This document shows positions 19,883 to 30,578 of a stretch of 64,000 nt of DNA, one piece after another (position 1 is the stretch's first letter; every line of letters starts with the position of its first letter). The notes under the pieces are model-generated. The model was given only the letters and a program-made list of their open reading frames with translations, had not been told where the DNA came from and did not search any database. The translations under genes were made by a program, and so were the position numbers. Source of the DNA: Jacaranda mimosifolia (lineage: Eukaryota > Streptophyta > Magnoliopsida > Lamiales > Bignoniaceae); the NCBI GenBank assembly GCA_018894105.1, contig CM032133.1, forward strand, positions 12,166,501 to 12,230,500, in the 5' to 3' direction.

Positions 19883-22045
19883 CATATTTGATTTGCCATT
19901 ATTTAAAATATTAGTTCCAAAAACCATATGGGGACCTCTAAAAAATGATCAAACTATTGAGCAGGTCAAATTTTTAATCAAGAAAAAAATCTTTCTAAGC
20001 ACGAGATGCTTTAGTCTGTAACATGAATGCTGTCTCGGATATCTACTGCTACATCATCTTTAGCTCCTAAACGAAGAGAATCTGAGATTAATAAGGGTTC
20101 CTAGAAGAAGTCGTCGGGACCAGCACCCGATATGAGATTTCAATAGAAGTCTTCATTTATTGTTGCTAAAACAGTGAATAAAATGTTAACCGTTGTCACA
20201 ACAGCATATCTGTAAAGATCTTGCAAAATTTGGTACACGATTCTCCAAGACAGTTTTTGGCATCAAATCCTTCGAGTTCTGGGCTTCTAGTATCACGAGG
20301 AGAATTAGGAAAATATCCTAAAATTCCCTTTTATAACCTTCCCCTCCTTTCAGGGAAACCCATATGCCATTGACGGCATCTTGTTATTAATAATAAAAGC
20401 ATTTCATGGTAAAATCTATTGGCATGAGAATTTACAGAAAATAATTGAAGAAGATGTGGAAGTCTTTCAACTTGACCTTTGCTAAGTGATCCTGGGTTAA
20501 GGTTCTTCTGACTACACTGTTCATGATCTCATAAAATTTTTCAGCGTTTTGCTGCTGTGGTCTATTTTTGTGAGTTGGGCATTGAATGTGATAGTGTAAT
20601 CTTTATCACAAGCTACATGAAGGTAGATTGTTATATGTTGTTTCTCATAAATGTTAAGTCCTGAATTCACGCCTGAGTTTGATTTTAGATTAAAAGAAAA
20701 GAGTGGAAAAAGCTCACTTTCTATGCTTAGTTTGACTTTTATGAACCAAGCTAATCTAAAGATGAAACGTTGTTACTTGTAAATATTATGTAGTTTGAAT
20801 TAAGGATTGATTAACTTAATGCAAAAGAAAAATAAAATCCAAAATTTATGGGTTCAAATCTTGTGATTATGAAAAGTTTGTCGGATCTCAATCTTTTGAA
20901 ATCATCCTTTAGTGCTAAATTATGTCAGTGAGGTTGAATTCTTGTTTGTTGCATGGTACTAGTCTCCATAACCTTCACTTTCACTTATGATGTTGTTCAA
21001 CTAAGAAACTTGTCTCTATCCAAATGTTATTGATCTATATGTATTGTCTAAATATATGAGATCGAATTCTTTTTTAGTTCCTATTGATTCTATAAGACTT
21101 CACTTTAACTTTATGGTATGTTCAACTTGGAAATTTGTCTTATCCAAATGTTGGTCATTCCTATGGGTTTGTCCAAATAGAAGCATTTTCAATTGCTGCT
21201 GACAGGAGCTGATAATAACATTTGTTCCTATGTGGATGGAGTACATTTCATCGTTAAAATCCTTAACGATTTGTTTTCATTGCTTTAGTTTTTTCATGCC
21301 CAAAGTATTTCCTGCTTTTTCTTGGGATGACTTTTTTGGTTATGCACTTATAAGTGAATGGAGTAGGCCAAAACAACATTACAAGAGTCGTACTGGATGA
21401 CTGCCATACGTAACATGTACAAGAGGGCTATTGTATGCCTATGCATCATGTTGAACAACTTTGGAGGGACAATGAGAGTTTTGAGAATTCAGTTAGTCAT
21501 ACCCTGGTAAAACTATGCCTCCTATTTCTATGTAACTATGATTTTACATTTTCTGACTCTGCATCTTTGAATTATTATTGGTTGGGAAAAAAATTGAAAG
21601 TAAATAATCTGTTCTATCAGTCTTATTTGCAATTTTCTTGTTGAAAGAGCTTACTTGGGGTTCTGTTTACATGTTTATTCTGCAGTTTTTGGCATATTTT
21701 GCGGTGGTATGAAGGTGTATACTGTGATTAAAATCATTACATTTTATTTTTATATGCTCTTTTTGCAATTACTGGAGAATTAAATTGTTAGAGCGAAAAC
21801 TTTTTTCTTATTCTATAATTATTACATATTAATAGTCCATTGGATGTGACCTTGGATGAACTCCAGAAACATTGGTGTGTGGATGAGTATCTAGCTCTTT
21901 TTTATGATGTGGCTTGGCACTAATTGTGTTAATCACTATTCCCTTTCTTAATTGTCTACTGCAGTCTCTAGGAGCTTCTTGTTGCATGTTTTACAATTCA
22001 TCTCCTAAATGAGATTTCTCTAAAGAACTTGATGTTTCGAAAAGT
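19883..22045. other. AT-rich non-coding stretch
   Basis: No gene was recognised. A short open stretch near 21,435-21,505 reads HHVEQLWRDNESFENSVSH and ends near a possible donor. It has exon-like composition but no identity. Confidence 0.4.
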
Positions 22046-22263
22046 AAATATTTATAGGAAGAGTAATATATAACTGAATAATAGATAAACCTCCAACAAG
22101 GGTCAGAAGATTTGCTTTAGATTTTTTCTTAGCATTCAGTGGAAAACTTAGTTAAAATATTTATAGGAAGAGTAATATATAACTGAATAATAGATAAACC
22201 TCCAACAAGGGTCAGAAGGTTTGCTTTAGATTTTTTCTTAGCATTCAGTGGAAAACTTAGTTA
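22046..22263 (+). repeat. tandem duplication of a 109 bp unit
   Basis: Unit 1 (22,046-22,154) and unit 2 (22,155-22,263) both begin aaatatttataggaag and end tggaaaacttagtt. I saw one substitution (agatttgc versus aggtttgc). The duplication is recent compared with the surrounding decay. Confidence 0.92.
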
Positions 22264-22529
22264 AACTTTTGTCTTGGTTGCTGAAGATATCACAGCATTT
22301 CATGTTTGAGTAATTATATAGGGAATGTTTCCTCAACTCTATTAGCAGTACCTTTAGAGTACACTTCTTCTCCAAACTATGAGTGAAGGCCTAAGTATCT
22401 GTGTCATTTGATATTCTTTTGTTGATTTCTTTGATTCCTGGATGAGTTCTCACGGAATTAGTTTCATGAAGACATAGTTGACCCAAGTGCTTAAAGAATA
22501 ATTACATAAACTTCTTTACATAGTCAATC

Positions 22530-23370
22530 CCCAGAGAATTGACAATGCTTCTGCAAACAAATGAATTGTATTTGCTTATGAGCAGTTGATGAAGCTATAG
22601 CTACTAAATGAATTGCATTTAGCACTTCCTTTTGTTAGATGTCCCATATAATGTTCTATACTGTTATACAACAATTGAAAGGGGAGACTGATCAAATCTT
22701 TATTCCCATGCCATGCTAGTGCCTCATGTATTTATACCATTACCCTGATATGTGGTATGACTGTGCGACGTGTCTTGCAAAAAGTGGTTCCAAAGGTTCT
22801 GCAGTCTAAGTTTTCCGCATGCAGTAAAGGCTCTTTCCGGTATTTCTCTCTTCTGAAAGAATTTATGTCCATTACCTATTCTTGATTTCTTTTTGCTTTT
22901 TCTTGTTTAGTATTTTAATTAGTTTCATGCTTTCATGATAGATTTGAAAATGCTTAAGTATGCTTAAGCTGGCTAAAGAAATCTCATTGAGAAACTCAGG
23001 TTTAACATATTACAGGATATCCAATTAAAAACTTCACATCCAGTTCAATAATTTATTTGTTGATTTATTTATTTTTTGGCATACTCTGTTTGTCGAGGCT
23101 GAAAAAATGGTATACAGAAGTCTTGTGGGGGATGGTGTGAATGTTACAGCTCTATCTTTTCCGTATATTTGCAACACAGCAAGATATGTACAAACTAATG
23201 GATGATTTTATCCTGTCAGATTTTGTAATTCTCAAACTTTTTTGGTCCTTGAATCCTATGTTAGATTTCTAGTTTTGGATTTCAGAAGCATAAAGAGTTC
23301 AGCCATCTAATATTATTTTGCTAGGGTTTCAGTTGTTGAGTTTTGAATGTCTCCTTGGTAATTCACGACC
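22530..23370 (+). repeat. old duplication, right copy (partner about 13,590-14,330)
   Basis: Same order and orientation as the left copy. The copia element and about 4 kb of other DNA lie between the two. Confidence 0.75.
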
Positions 23371-25162
23371 CTAGTTATAGTTGCCTGGAAATAGCTAATG
23401 ATGAGTACAATGAAATTACATTGTCAAGTAGCCTTTTTTGCTCTTAGTTTTAAATGCCACTATTTCACTATTTTCTTGACCTGGTTCTTTTATTTCCTTT
23501 GACCAATTTCATTTTATCACTCAGTTTTTAGCTTAAGGTGAATGTGGTGTGGTGTCTTTTCTTATGACTTGTTGGTCCCCAGACCTGTAAATGATCGAGT
23601 AATGTTAATTAAACTGATATTTATATTCATTTTTGTACTAGGTAGCTTATCCAGAAACTCCAATGGAATATGTCAGTGTGCTGCTTAAATTGTTTATGAT
23701 GTTCTATTCTGCGGTTCAAACAGCTTCTAAGAACTGAGGAAAATGAAGCAGCTCATAGATACTTTATGGATGCACGTAAATCACCAAACTGCACATACCA
23801 TGTTTACATTGCATATGCTGGACTCTTAACTATATAGATTGTTTTAGCTTCTTCATTTCGTGCTGTTGAGATAAAATTTGGTTATGATGAGCAGGAGGGT
23901 TTTGGGATGTCTATGCAGATCTCTGGTGAAAGCAAACAAGAATATCATGTCTTGTTCTTTAAAATGGCATAAAAGAATGAGATATAAGAGATGCAACAAT
24001 TGATTTATTTCATATCAGTCTTTCTATCTAAAGAGGAAGTTCGAATTTTTTACTATTTAACTCCTTTTCCAACATCCATTACTATGCCACCCTTCTCCTT
24101 TTGTTGATAATACATCCTTTTTTCCTTTTAACATACTCCATACTTAAGAAGCTATGGGAATTGTCAACAAGTCAATTAAAACAGTTAATAATTTTATATT
24201 TAAGTATTTTTCACAATCTTTGCAGCTTGCGCACAATATATACGAAGCAGGTGTGAAATGTTTTGTGCATGAACCAGGAAGTTCCTTTTCCATTTCCTCC
24301 TGATAAATTTTCCATTCCATTTGATGCTGCTTGATATGATTGATGGCTGAGTTATATGGAACTGATTTAGAAGTTGACATCTTGCCTCAGTGGAAGCCTG
24401 TCAACAAACTGACATGCAACTCATTCATTCTATGAGCCTGATGAGATTGAGCACTGAGCATTTTTCTTACATATGTCCCAGTCTAGTATAATCTGGGACC
24501 TGAGCGGCCCAGATCTATCTGATTTGGGGTTGACATGCCATCGTATGCTCCTGCTGTATGCATGTATATCCCAGTTCCTGCATGATGAGCCATGTCTTAT
24601 TATTATCTTTGTCATTTTTTGCATGTTTTCCAATTTCAAACATTCTGATTTAGTTTGATTACAAGCCTATTTTTTGTTTCTTGGCTTGTAAATTCTCAAA
24701 GTGCAATATGCAGGCATGCCTGCCTTGCACTTGATAATTTAGAATATCACATAGAATATGCAGAAAGCTGATGCTGCACACTAGTATAGTTTCTTGAATG
24801 TACAAAATCTGCATCATCCATGAATGTTTATTGCAATTATAGAGATCTCTGTGCTATTAGATACTTCAGACTATCTCAATATGGATTATTTCGATGCAAA
24901 ATTAGTTCTCACTCACCTGGTGATGTCTGCCCCTGTATTGGTGTTTCGTCCCAATCCTGAAATATTTAAAGGGTTGAAGCATCAATGCGATGAGTTTCTT
25001 GAGTCAGTTACAGATGGATTACATCCCAATCTCCAATTTTGCTCGACTGATTCACTAAAGTATACTCCTTTTTGCATTTGACTTTTCACTTAAGAATACT
25101 ATTTAATTGGTTTGATGTTTATGTTTATCAACTAATAACCTTTTAACTTCCTATTGATTTAG
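23371..25162. other. mostly non-coding; one exon-like stretch
   Basis: The + strand at about 24,882-25,070 is open and reads YFDAKLVLTHLVMSAPVLVF, then RPNPEIFKGLKHQCDEFLES and V, with normal amino-acid variety. It could be a further exon of the MDN1 remnant, since the AAA5 exon follows 90 bp later, but I cannot place it in that protein. Nothing else was recognised. Confidence 0.35.
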
Positions 25163-25374
25163 GTCTATGTTGATAAGCTAGTTGGTGAAGATTATCTTTT
25201 CATATATAGGCCTCTCTTTCCATCAATTGAAAGACCTCTTTTGTCGATGTTGGTTATGTTCAATAAAAGGTTACATCAGGAGGCTATGTTATATAATGTG
25301 ACAAAGTCGGTCAGGATGGTGCCCCATAGGAGTTTAATCTCCGGATGTGATCTGTTATTTCCAAAGTATGCAAG
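25163..25374 (+). pseudogene. MDN1: MDN1 exon from the end of AAA5, two frameshifts and a stop
   Basis: After a gatttag acceptor the frame reads VYVDKLVGEDYLFIYRPLFP, then SIERPLLSMLVMFNKRLHQE, matching the VYVDELVEDDYLF...LYPS...LLSKLI block of Arabidopsis MDN1 AAA5. Next, the equivalent of GHDGSPWEFNLRDVI is present only across frames: a base is missing at the start, the Trp codon has become TAG (25,327-25,329), and another base is missing before the VI. The exon ends before a gtttgt donor. Confidence 0.82.
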
Positions 25375-25449
25375 GTTTGTACTTGTTTTTCAATATGATG
25401 ATATATCTTTTGCTTGACTTGCTTAAAAATATTCATCGATTGTTTTCAG

Positions 25450-25561
25450 ATGGCTTGGAGAAGTTAAAATCTGATTGTTTCCTAGCTTTCATTGAACTGC
25501 AAAGAATGCAAACGACAGCTGATTGGGTAGAAGTCATGAAATTGTATGAAAATTTTTTAGG
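25450..25561 (+). pseudogene. MDN1: MDN1 exon between AAA5 and AAA6
   Basis: After a ttttcag acceptor the frame reads DCFLAFIELQRMQTTADWVE, then VMKLYENFLG. This matches the FLNVLYIQRMRTATDRKEVL stretch of Arabidopsis MDN1. A GGTAAAAC donor follows. Confidence 0.75.
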
Positions 25562-25590
25562 GTAAAACCTTTTGTAATTCCACACTATAG

Positions 25591-25885
25591 GGTAAAGCTC
25601 AATCCCAATTCATTGATTGTCGGAGACAAATCCATTAAAAGGTACATGTGTCAGTCATCTGGGATCTCGAGTAATAACATTAAGATTCTGCTTCACCTGT
25701 GTCATTGCTTACAAGCTACGGGACAGTGTGTAAGATATCAGTGGTTATGCATATTAGTTGGCCATCTGTCTTTTGGGAAGACCTCACTAATAAGATCATT
25801 AGCTAAGCTATATAGACTAGAATCTTTCATCCGCAACTGATATATCTGAACTGCTTGGTTATTTTGAGCAATGTAATGGCCCCAC
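25591..25885 (+). pseudogene. MDN1: MDN1 AAA6 Walker A exon, P-loop altered and frame lost
   Basis: The frame reads VKLNPNSLIVGDKSIKR, then CVRYQWLCILVGHLSFGKTS and LIRSLAKL. In plant MDN1 this is VQLNPAYLVVG...WLCILVGPSSSGKTS, the AAA6 P-loop. Here Pro and Ser of the loop are His and Phe. After LIRSLAKL the frame is lost; a shifted frame carries SSATDISELLGYFEQ, the expected next MDN1 motif. The altered P-loop plus the frameshift make this module non-functional. Confidence 0.8.
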
Positions 25886-25943
25886 ATCACTATTGTCTTG
25901 CTATTGTTTGAGATGAAAGATATATGAATGAATTTTATGCCAA

Positions 25944-26050
25944 TTTGCAATTGGAATCTTCTCCAGCGGCTTTCATTCAAACTGGATGGCTTCCCTTCTT
26001 ATCAAGCATAAATAGTTGGCCAACTTTCTTAGATAATCCAAGGATGAGAA
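25944..26050 (+). pseudogene. MDN1: MDN1 AAA6 linker exon remnant
   Basis: Fragments in more than one frame resemble the QEALF..RSGLVSRWLSYLNKI part of Arabidopsis MDN1: SSPAAFIQTGWLPFLSSIN here. No single frame spans it. Confidence 0.5.
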
Positions 26051-26171
26051 ATTCCATTCCATAGTTGAAATTATTGAACATCTAAAGCTTGAAGTTAACC
26101 ATCATGATTAGGAAATTAGAAGAAAATCATTAGAAAAGGGAAGACTTAGTGAAGTTGGAATGAGTAACTTG

Positions 26172-26241
26172 GATTACTGATCAAGGCCATGGAAATGGGG
26201 AATGGATCTTTCTACAAAATGCGGACTTGTGCTATCCAACG
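26172..26241 (+). pseudogene. MDN1: MDN1 AAA6 Walker B exon remnant
   Basis: The + strand reads LIKAMEMGEWIFLQNADLCY then PT before a gtttgt donor. This matches LIKAIEKGEWVVLKNANLCNPT of Arabidopsis MDN1, the Walker B region of AAA6. Confidence 0.75.
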
Positions 26242-26374
26242 GTTTGTATATTCTGTTTCTACTTTTCTAGTATCACGTTTGTCAATTTTTCCTACTTGGG
26301 ATTGGACCTTTTGCTTTCAATCTTTATGTCCTTGGTGAAACTTAAGTTTGACATATTTTATTGCATGTAAATTC

Positions 26375-26560
26375 TTGATAGAATTAACTCTTTGGTTGAG
26401 CACTTTGGATCTATTACTGGAGTTGTGGAAGGAAGCGCTTTGGTTCTTCATCCCCATCCTAAATTTCAAATGACTTTTACTGTAAATCCTAGCTATGGTG
26501 AAGTATCGTGAGCAAGGGGTTGAAATATATTTGATGCAGCCTTATTGACTGGTAGACGAG
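26375..26560 (+). pseudogene. MDN1: MDN1 AAA6 exon with premature stops
   Basis: The frame reads DRINSLVEHFGSIT, HPHPKFQMTFTVNPSYGEVS and then TGA (26,509-26,511) in place of the Arg codon of the NP..GEVSRAMRNRG motif; several residues of that motif are also deleted. A shifted frame continues GVEIYLMQPYW with further stops. The expected AG acceptor before ILDRIN was not seen, so the splice site may be lost too. This is the last MDN1 remnant I recognise; the long linker, acidic region and MIDAS domain are absent. Confidence 0.8.
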
Positions 26561-26599
26561 CTTGCTTGTCTGGCCTTCTGTCGCGCACTTGATTTGATT

Positions 26600-28185
26600 C
26601 CATTCCTGTTGGAGTGAGATAATTCTTTGGTTAAACATGTCTCTGCACTATATCTTCCATTACTTTTCTCCACCACCATCCTCCTCATCTCATGCATACA
26701 CAAACACAATAGTTGCGCCCCCCACACAGCGCCCGCACACACAGTCATGCACAAGCTACACCTATACACAAATTACATGATCGCATATACACAAAGAAGT
26801 ACAGAACAAGGTACGGAATCGACTTGCAAAAGTGAACTTTTCCTCACTCAACAAGCTACAATTTTGTGTATTTATTTATAGTTTGAGTGTGTAACTATTT
26901 TTAATTTTAGTTAATTATTGTGGCTAATTGGTGGACTGTTTGAAAATTTTGAATCAACTATTGGAGAAGAATGAAGATGACCCAAAGGTAATTACATTTC
27001 TATGGGATTTCGAAATTAAGGTTTTAAGATAATTCTTGTTGAACTACTTGGGTTTCTGTTAAATTTCTGATTTATTGAGTTTTTAAAAGTTTTCATTAGG
27101 ATCAAGGTCATTAGGGATTCTTTAATTGGATAATGGAATACAAAATTCAGTACAAACTTCAGTGAGAAATGAAAACTTTTAAAAACTCAATAAATTAAAA
27201 ATTTAATTGAAACCCAAGTAAATGAAAATGGTGTGCTGGTTTTATATGAGTACTCTTTCCGACATTCTAATATTTCTCCACTTTGTAACAATGTCTATTA
27301 TTATTGCCATCAAGAAAAGTATTGAGTATTTCTGACCATCTTCCTTCAGATGGTGTTGTCATAGCTACCATAATAGCATTTGCATTTCTTGGTGTTCCTT
27401 TGGCTGTAAGTTGCTTCATTCTTTTTGAAGCTACTAGAATAATGTTTTCCTATTAGAAATATCTGCATACCAAGTCAGTCAAAGGAACTGTGCAAAAACA
27501 ACCTTCTATTTTAGCTTTATTGTATTCTACTTGACAATGTCTGTTTACATGGTCCAACAAATGCAATTATCTAATTAGAATTTCTATAAGTTTCATGTAG
27601 TGCATTGTGTCAAAGTGCTTAGTCCTACTCTGTGATTGATCTTCATTGAGTGAAAACTTGTACTGTGTCTCAAGTTTCAGGAGAACACTTTGTGATGTTA
27701 GCAAGGATGACTCCTTAGATAAATCATCAATCAAAACTTTTATTCTTGTACTTGATCGACATGGGAAGACGTTGTGAGCGCTTAGTTTAGGGTTTGAGTT
27801 ATTACGACCTATAATGCTAGCCGACTCAATGTCTAACTTGTGTTATTTATTCTACAGAACATTCAGCGTTCCATATGCATTGGTATTGCTATGAAGCTTT
27901 TTATAGGCTTAGGCCAAGATTGGTTGGGTTTGCTTTTGATTTCATAATTTGTAGTCTGAGGGTGTATCACCTTGAAAAGTTATTTGAATCTTGTAGGGTA
28001 ATCCATGGGGATTGTGAATCTGGCTGGTAATTGTAATTCCACAAGTATATCTACCCTTCTTTGAACAAATTTGACAATTTCAGATTTGATGATTTCTTTC
28101 AATGATATGCTTGCCACTCACTAGAATGGAAGTTGAAATTAATTTATGATAATAGGGGAAAAAACCATGTGGTTTCATTGCTGTA
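26600..28185. other. non-coding stretch
   Basis: No gene was recognised. An ACAC-rich run with cgccccccacacagcgcccgc lies near 26,700-26,760. Confidence 0.4.
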
Positions 28186-29445
28186 TCGCAAGTAAAATGT
28201 GTTATTCAATTGAAAAAAGTTTAAAATTTATTTCAATTAATTAAATATTTGAATAATGAAATTTTAATATATTTTCCTTTTCTAAAATAAAGCATATTGT
28301 GTTTTAGAAAAGTCATATCTGAGCTAAAATATTATTTGCTAAATGTTGTCATTATTTTTATTTTTGCAAATTTGAATGAACCTTTTTAATCAAGTTTAGC
28401 TCAAAATTAATTTAGTTCTTCAAACTCAATTTAAAGGATTTTTTAATTTTAGGCTTTGTTTTTTTTTATGTTTTCTCAAAATATTTTTTAATTCCCAAAA
28501 TAATCCCAAAAAGTGTACACATTTTTTAATCATTATTCCAAAACACAAAAATTTTATACCCAAAAAATCTTATCAAAACAATCTCAAATTACCCTATACC
28601 TTAAAAGTCACACCTTCTCCTACCAATCTCTTCATTTTTTCATTCTACCTTTCGCATCACTTATTTATCTATTATTATAATTCACTCATACATATATATA
28701 AATAATTAAATTTAATTAAAATATTATTACTAAATAATTTATTTACTAGATAACATGTTAAATTAATTAAATATTACATTTATTCATTTAATAAATAATT
28801 TAAGATGTTTTAATTTGATATTATAAATAAATTAATCTTCATTACATATTAATCTTTAGATTTATTTAAAATGATAATAACAAATTTAATTATTATTTAA
28901 TAATATATTAATTGGTCAATTTTTTATAATTAAAATATAATTATGATTTTACATACAATTAATATTTATTAATAAGTTTTTTCTTTCAAGTAATACATCA
29001 TTTGCTAATGTTAAATTTACAAAAATATAAATTTCATAATAAATCACCAATTAAATTAATTACACGTCATTTTATTACAATTATATATCAATCATTACAT
29101 ATATATTACACACATACACATCATCCAATTATAAATATATATATACATATATTACATTAAGAAATCACTTTTATTCTACAAACCCAATAAAAATTCAATT
29201 GATTTGATATTTACAGTAAAAATTGTCTTTTTCCAAAATAAAATGAAACAAATAACTCATTCTTAATTCATTTTTCCTGTTTTTATCAAAACAAAAGGAA
29301 ATATTTGGTACATTCTCCGAAGTTTCTCTTAAATACCCATTCTCCCAAAATATTTTCTAGAAAATACCTAAAATGTAAAAGAACAAAGTCTTAGATTGAT
29401 ATGAGTATTATTTCTCGCAGTCAAATAAATTGTTTATTGTAAGTA
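28186..29445 (+). repeat. AT-rich direct repeat, copy 1
   Basis: Anchors aagtaaaatgtgttattcaa (near 28,190), gaaattttaatatattttc, aaaagtcatat, ctcaaaattaatttagttc, caatttaaaggattttttaa, and agattgatatgagtattatt (near 29,393) recur in the same order at 29,511-29,941. The long AT-rich interior from about 28,470 to 29,390 is present only in this copy. Copy 1 lacks the plastid insert found in copy 2. Confidence 0.75.
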
Positions 29446-29630
29446 TTTTATTTTTCTTTTTTGCTGCAAATGCCCTATATATTGTAATAAATACAATGAT
29501 CTATATCTTAAGTAAAATGTGTTATTCAATTGACAAAAATTTAAAACTTATTTTAATTAATTAAATATTAGATAGTGAAATTTTAATATATTTTCATTTT
29601 TTCTCAGCATGTACATGAGAGAAGCAAGGA

Positions 29631-29708
29631 GGCTAAACCCCTCTTAATGTATTTTTGAGCAAGAGCTAAAGTAGCTCCTAATGATACTGTGATTATGCCT
29701 ATCAACGA
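29631..29708 (-). pseudogene. ndhF: plastid ndhF fragment
   Basis: Twenty-six codons on the minus strand read SLIGIITVSLGATLALAQ and then KYIKRGLA. Plastid NdhF has LIGIITVLLGATLALAQ and KDIKRGLA there. NdhF is a membrane subunit of the plastid NAD(P)H dehydrogenase-like complex. The fragment is in frame, but the Asp of the KDIK motif is Tyr. Similarity stops abruptly after GLA. Confidence 0.82.
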
Positions 29709-29774
29709 GAGAGGTGTTAAGCTTTTTATCATCCTGGCGTCGAGCTATTTTTCCGCAGGACCTCCCCTACAGTA
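29709..29774 (-). pseudogene. rrn5: plastid 5S rRNA (rrn5) 3' end and flank
   Basis: The minus strand reads the last 44 nt of plastid 5S rRNA (TACTGTAGGGGAGGTCCTGC, then the GACGCCAGGAT end at 29,731), followed by its usual downstream bases AAGCTTAACACCTC. The 5' two thirds of the gene are absent, so this is not a functional rRNA gene. Confidence 0.88.
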
Positions 29775-29941
29775 AAATAAAAATGCATTTTTTTAAAAAA
29801 GTCATATTTTTATTTTAATCAAATCTAGTTCAAAATTAATTTCGTTCTTCAAACTTAATTTAAAGGATTTTTTAACATTTTTCAGATTGATATGAGTATT
29901 ATTTTTAACAATCAAATGGAATTGTTTATTGTAAGTATTTT

Positions 29942-30578
29942 TTGAGACCATATGATATTGGCCATAGGCATATGTTTAGCAACCTAATTAATTAGTTTCT
30001 GGTAATCAACTTAAAACAATTATAGTAGTCATTCAATATTTTATTGTTAAACTATAAATTTAAATCATAAATATGTGAATCAATATTCTAAATGTTCAAA
30101 GTAAAACTCCTAGTTCTGAATGATCAATATTCGTAGTCAATATTGAGGCACAAAGTAATAACATTTAAAATATAAAAAATGAAAACATAAAAATAAAATA
30201 AAAAAATAATATAAATATTAATAAAGATTCATTGAATAAAATGTTACATGGAAAATGTAGAAATGATATACGAGTATAATTAAAATAATATATGGTATAA
30301 AAGTATAGCCTAAGGGGATGGTCCATTTCTTTTTTTGCCAAAAAAATGTCGTAAATTATTTTTTTGATAAATATATCCAAATTGAGTTAAATATATATAT
30401 TTTTTCTTTTTCTCATTTGGTGGTTTTATAGCCTCGATAAAAAGGAACCCTCCCGTCATTCCCACTAAACCCCCAAAATATAAACTTTGACACAGTTGGG
30501 CATCGAAATCTATGGTTGTGCTTGCTTGTCAGCCAAAATTTTGTTTTTCCATCTTAAAACATAAAAAAGGTGGAAGTG
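29942..30578. other. AT-rich non-coding stretch
   Basis: Dominated by A- and T-runs. No gene or repeat structure was recognised. Confidence 0.5.

Larger units (their letters stand above)
29606..29774 (-). mobile_element. nuclear plastid DNA (NUPT), scrambled
   Basis: A block of about 169 bp composed of three pieces: 29,606-29,630 of unknown origin (contains catgtacatg), an ndhF segment (29,631-29,708) and the plastid 5S rRNA 3' end plus flank (29,709-29,774). Both identified pieces read on the minus strand and abut without spacer. In ordinary plastid maps they are several kilobases apart, so they were joined by repair before or during insertion. Confidence 0.8.
29511..29941 (+). repeat. AT-rich direct repeat, copy 2, carrying a plastid insert
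   Basis: Same anchors as copy 1, but with about 170 bp of foreign, GC-richer sequence between attttcattttttct and aaaataaaaatgc. The two copies begin again in register at aaaagtcatat. Confidence 0.75.

Noticed and set aside
22046..22263. CRISPR-like or satellite array
   Set aside because: Only two copies of a 109 bp unit, without spacers. Nothing in the window resembles a CRISPR array, and none is expected in a plant nucleus.
29709..29774. A 5S rRNA gene
   Set aside because: Only the 3' third of plastid-type 5S is present, attached to an ndhF piece. It is a dead nuclear insert, not an rRNA gene.
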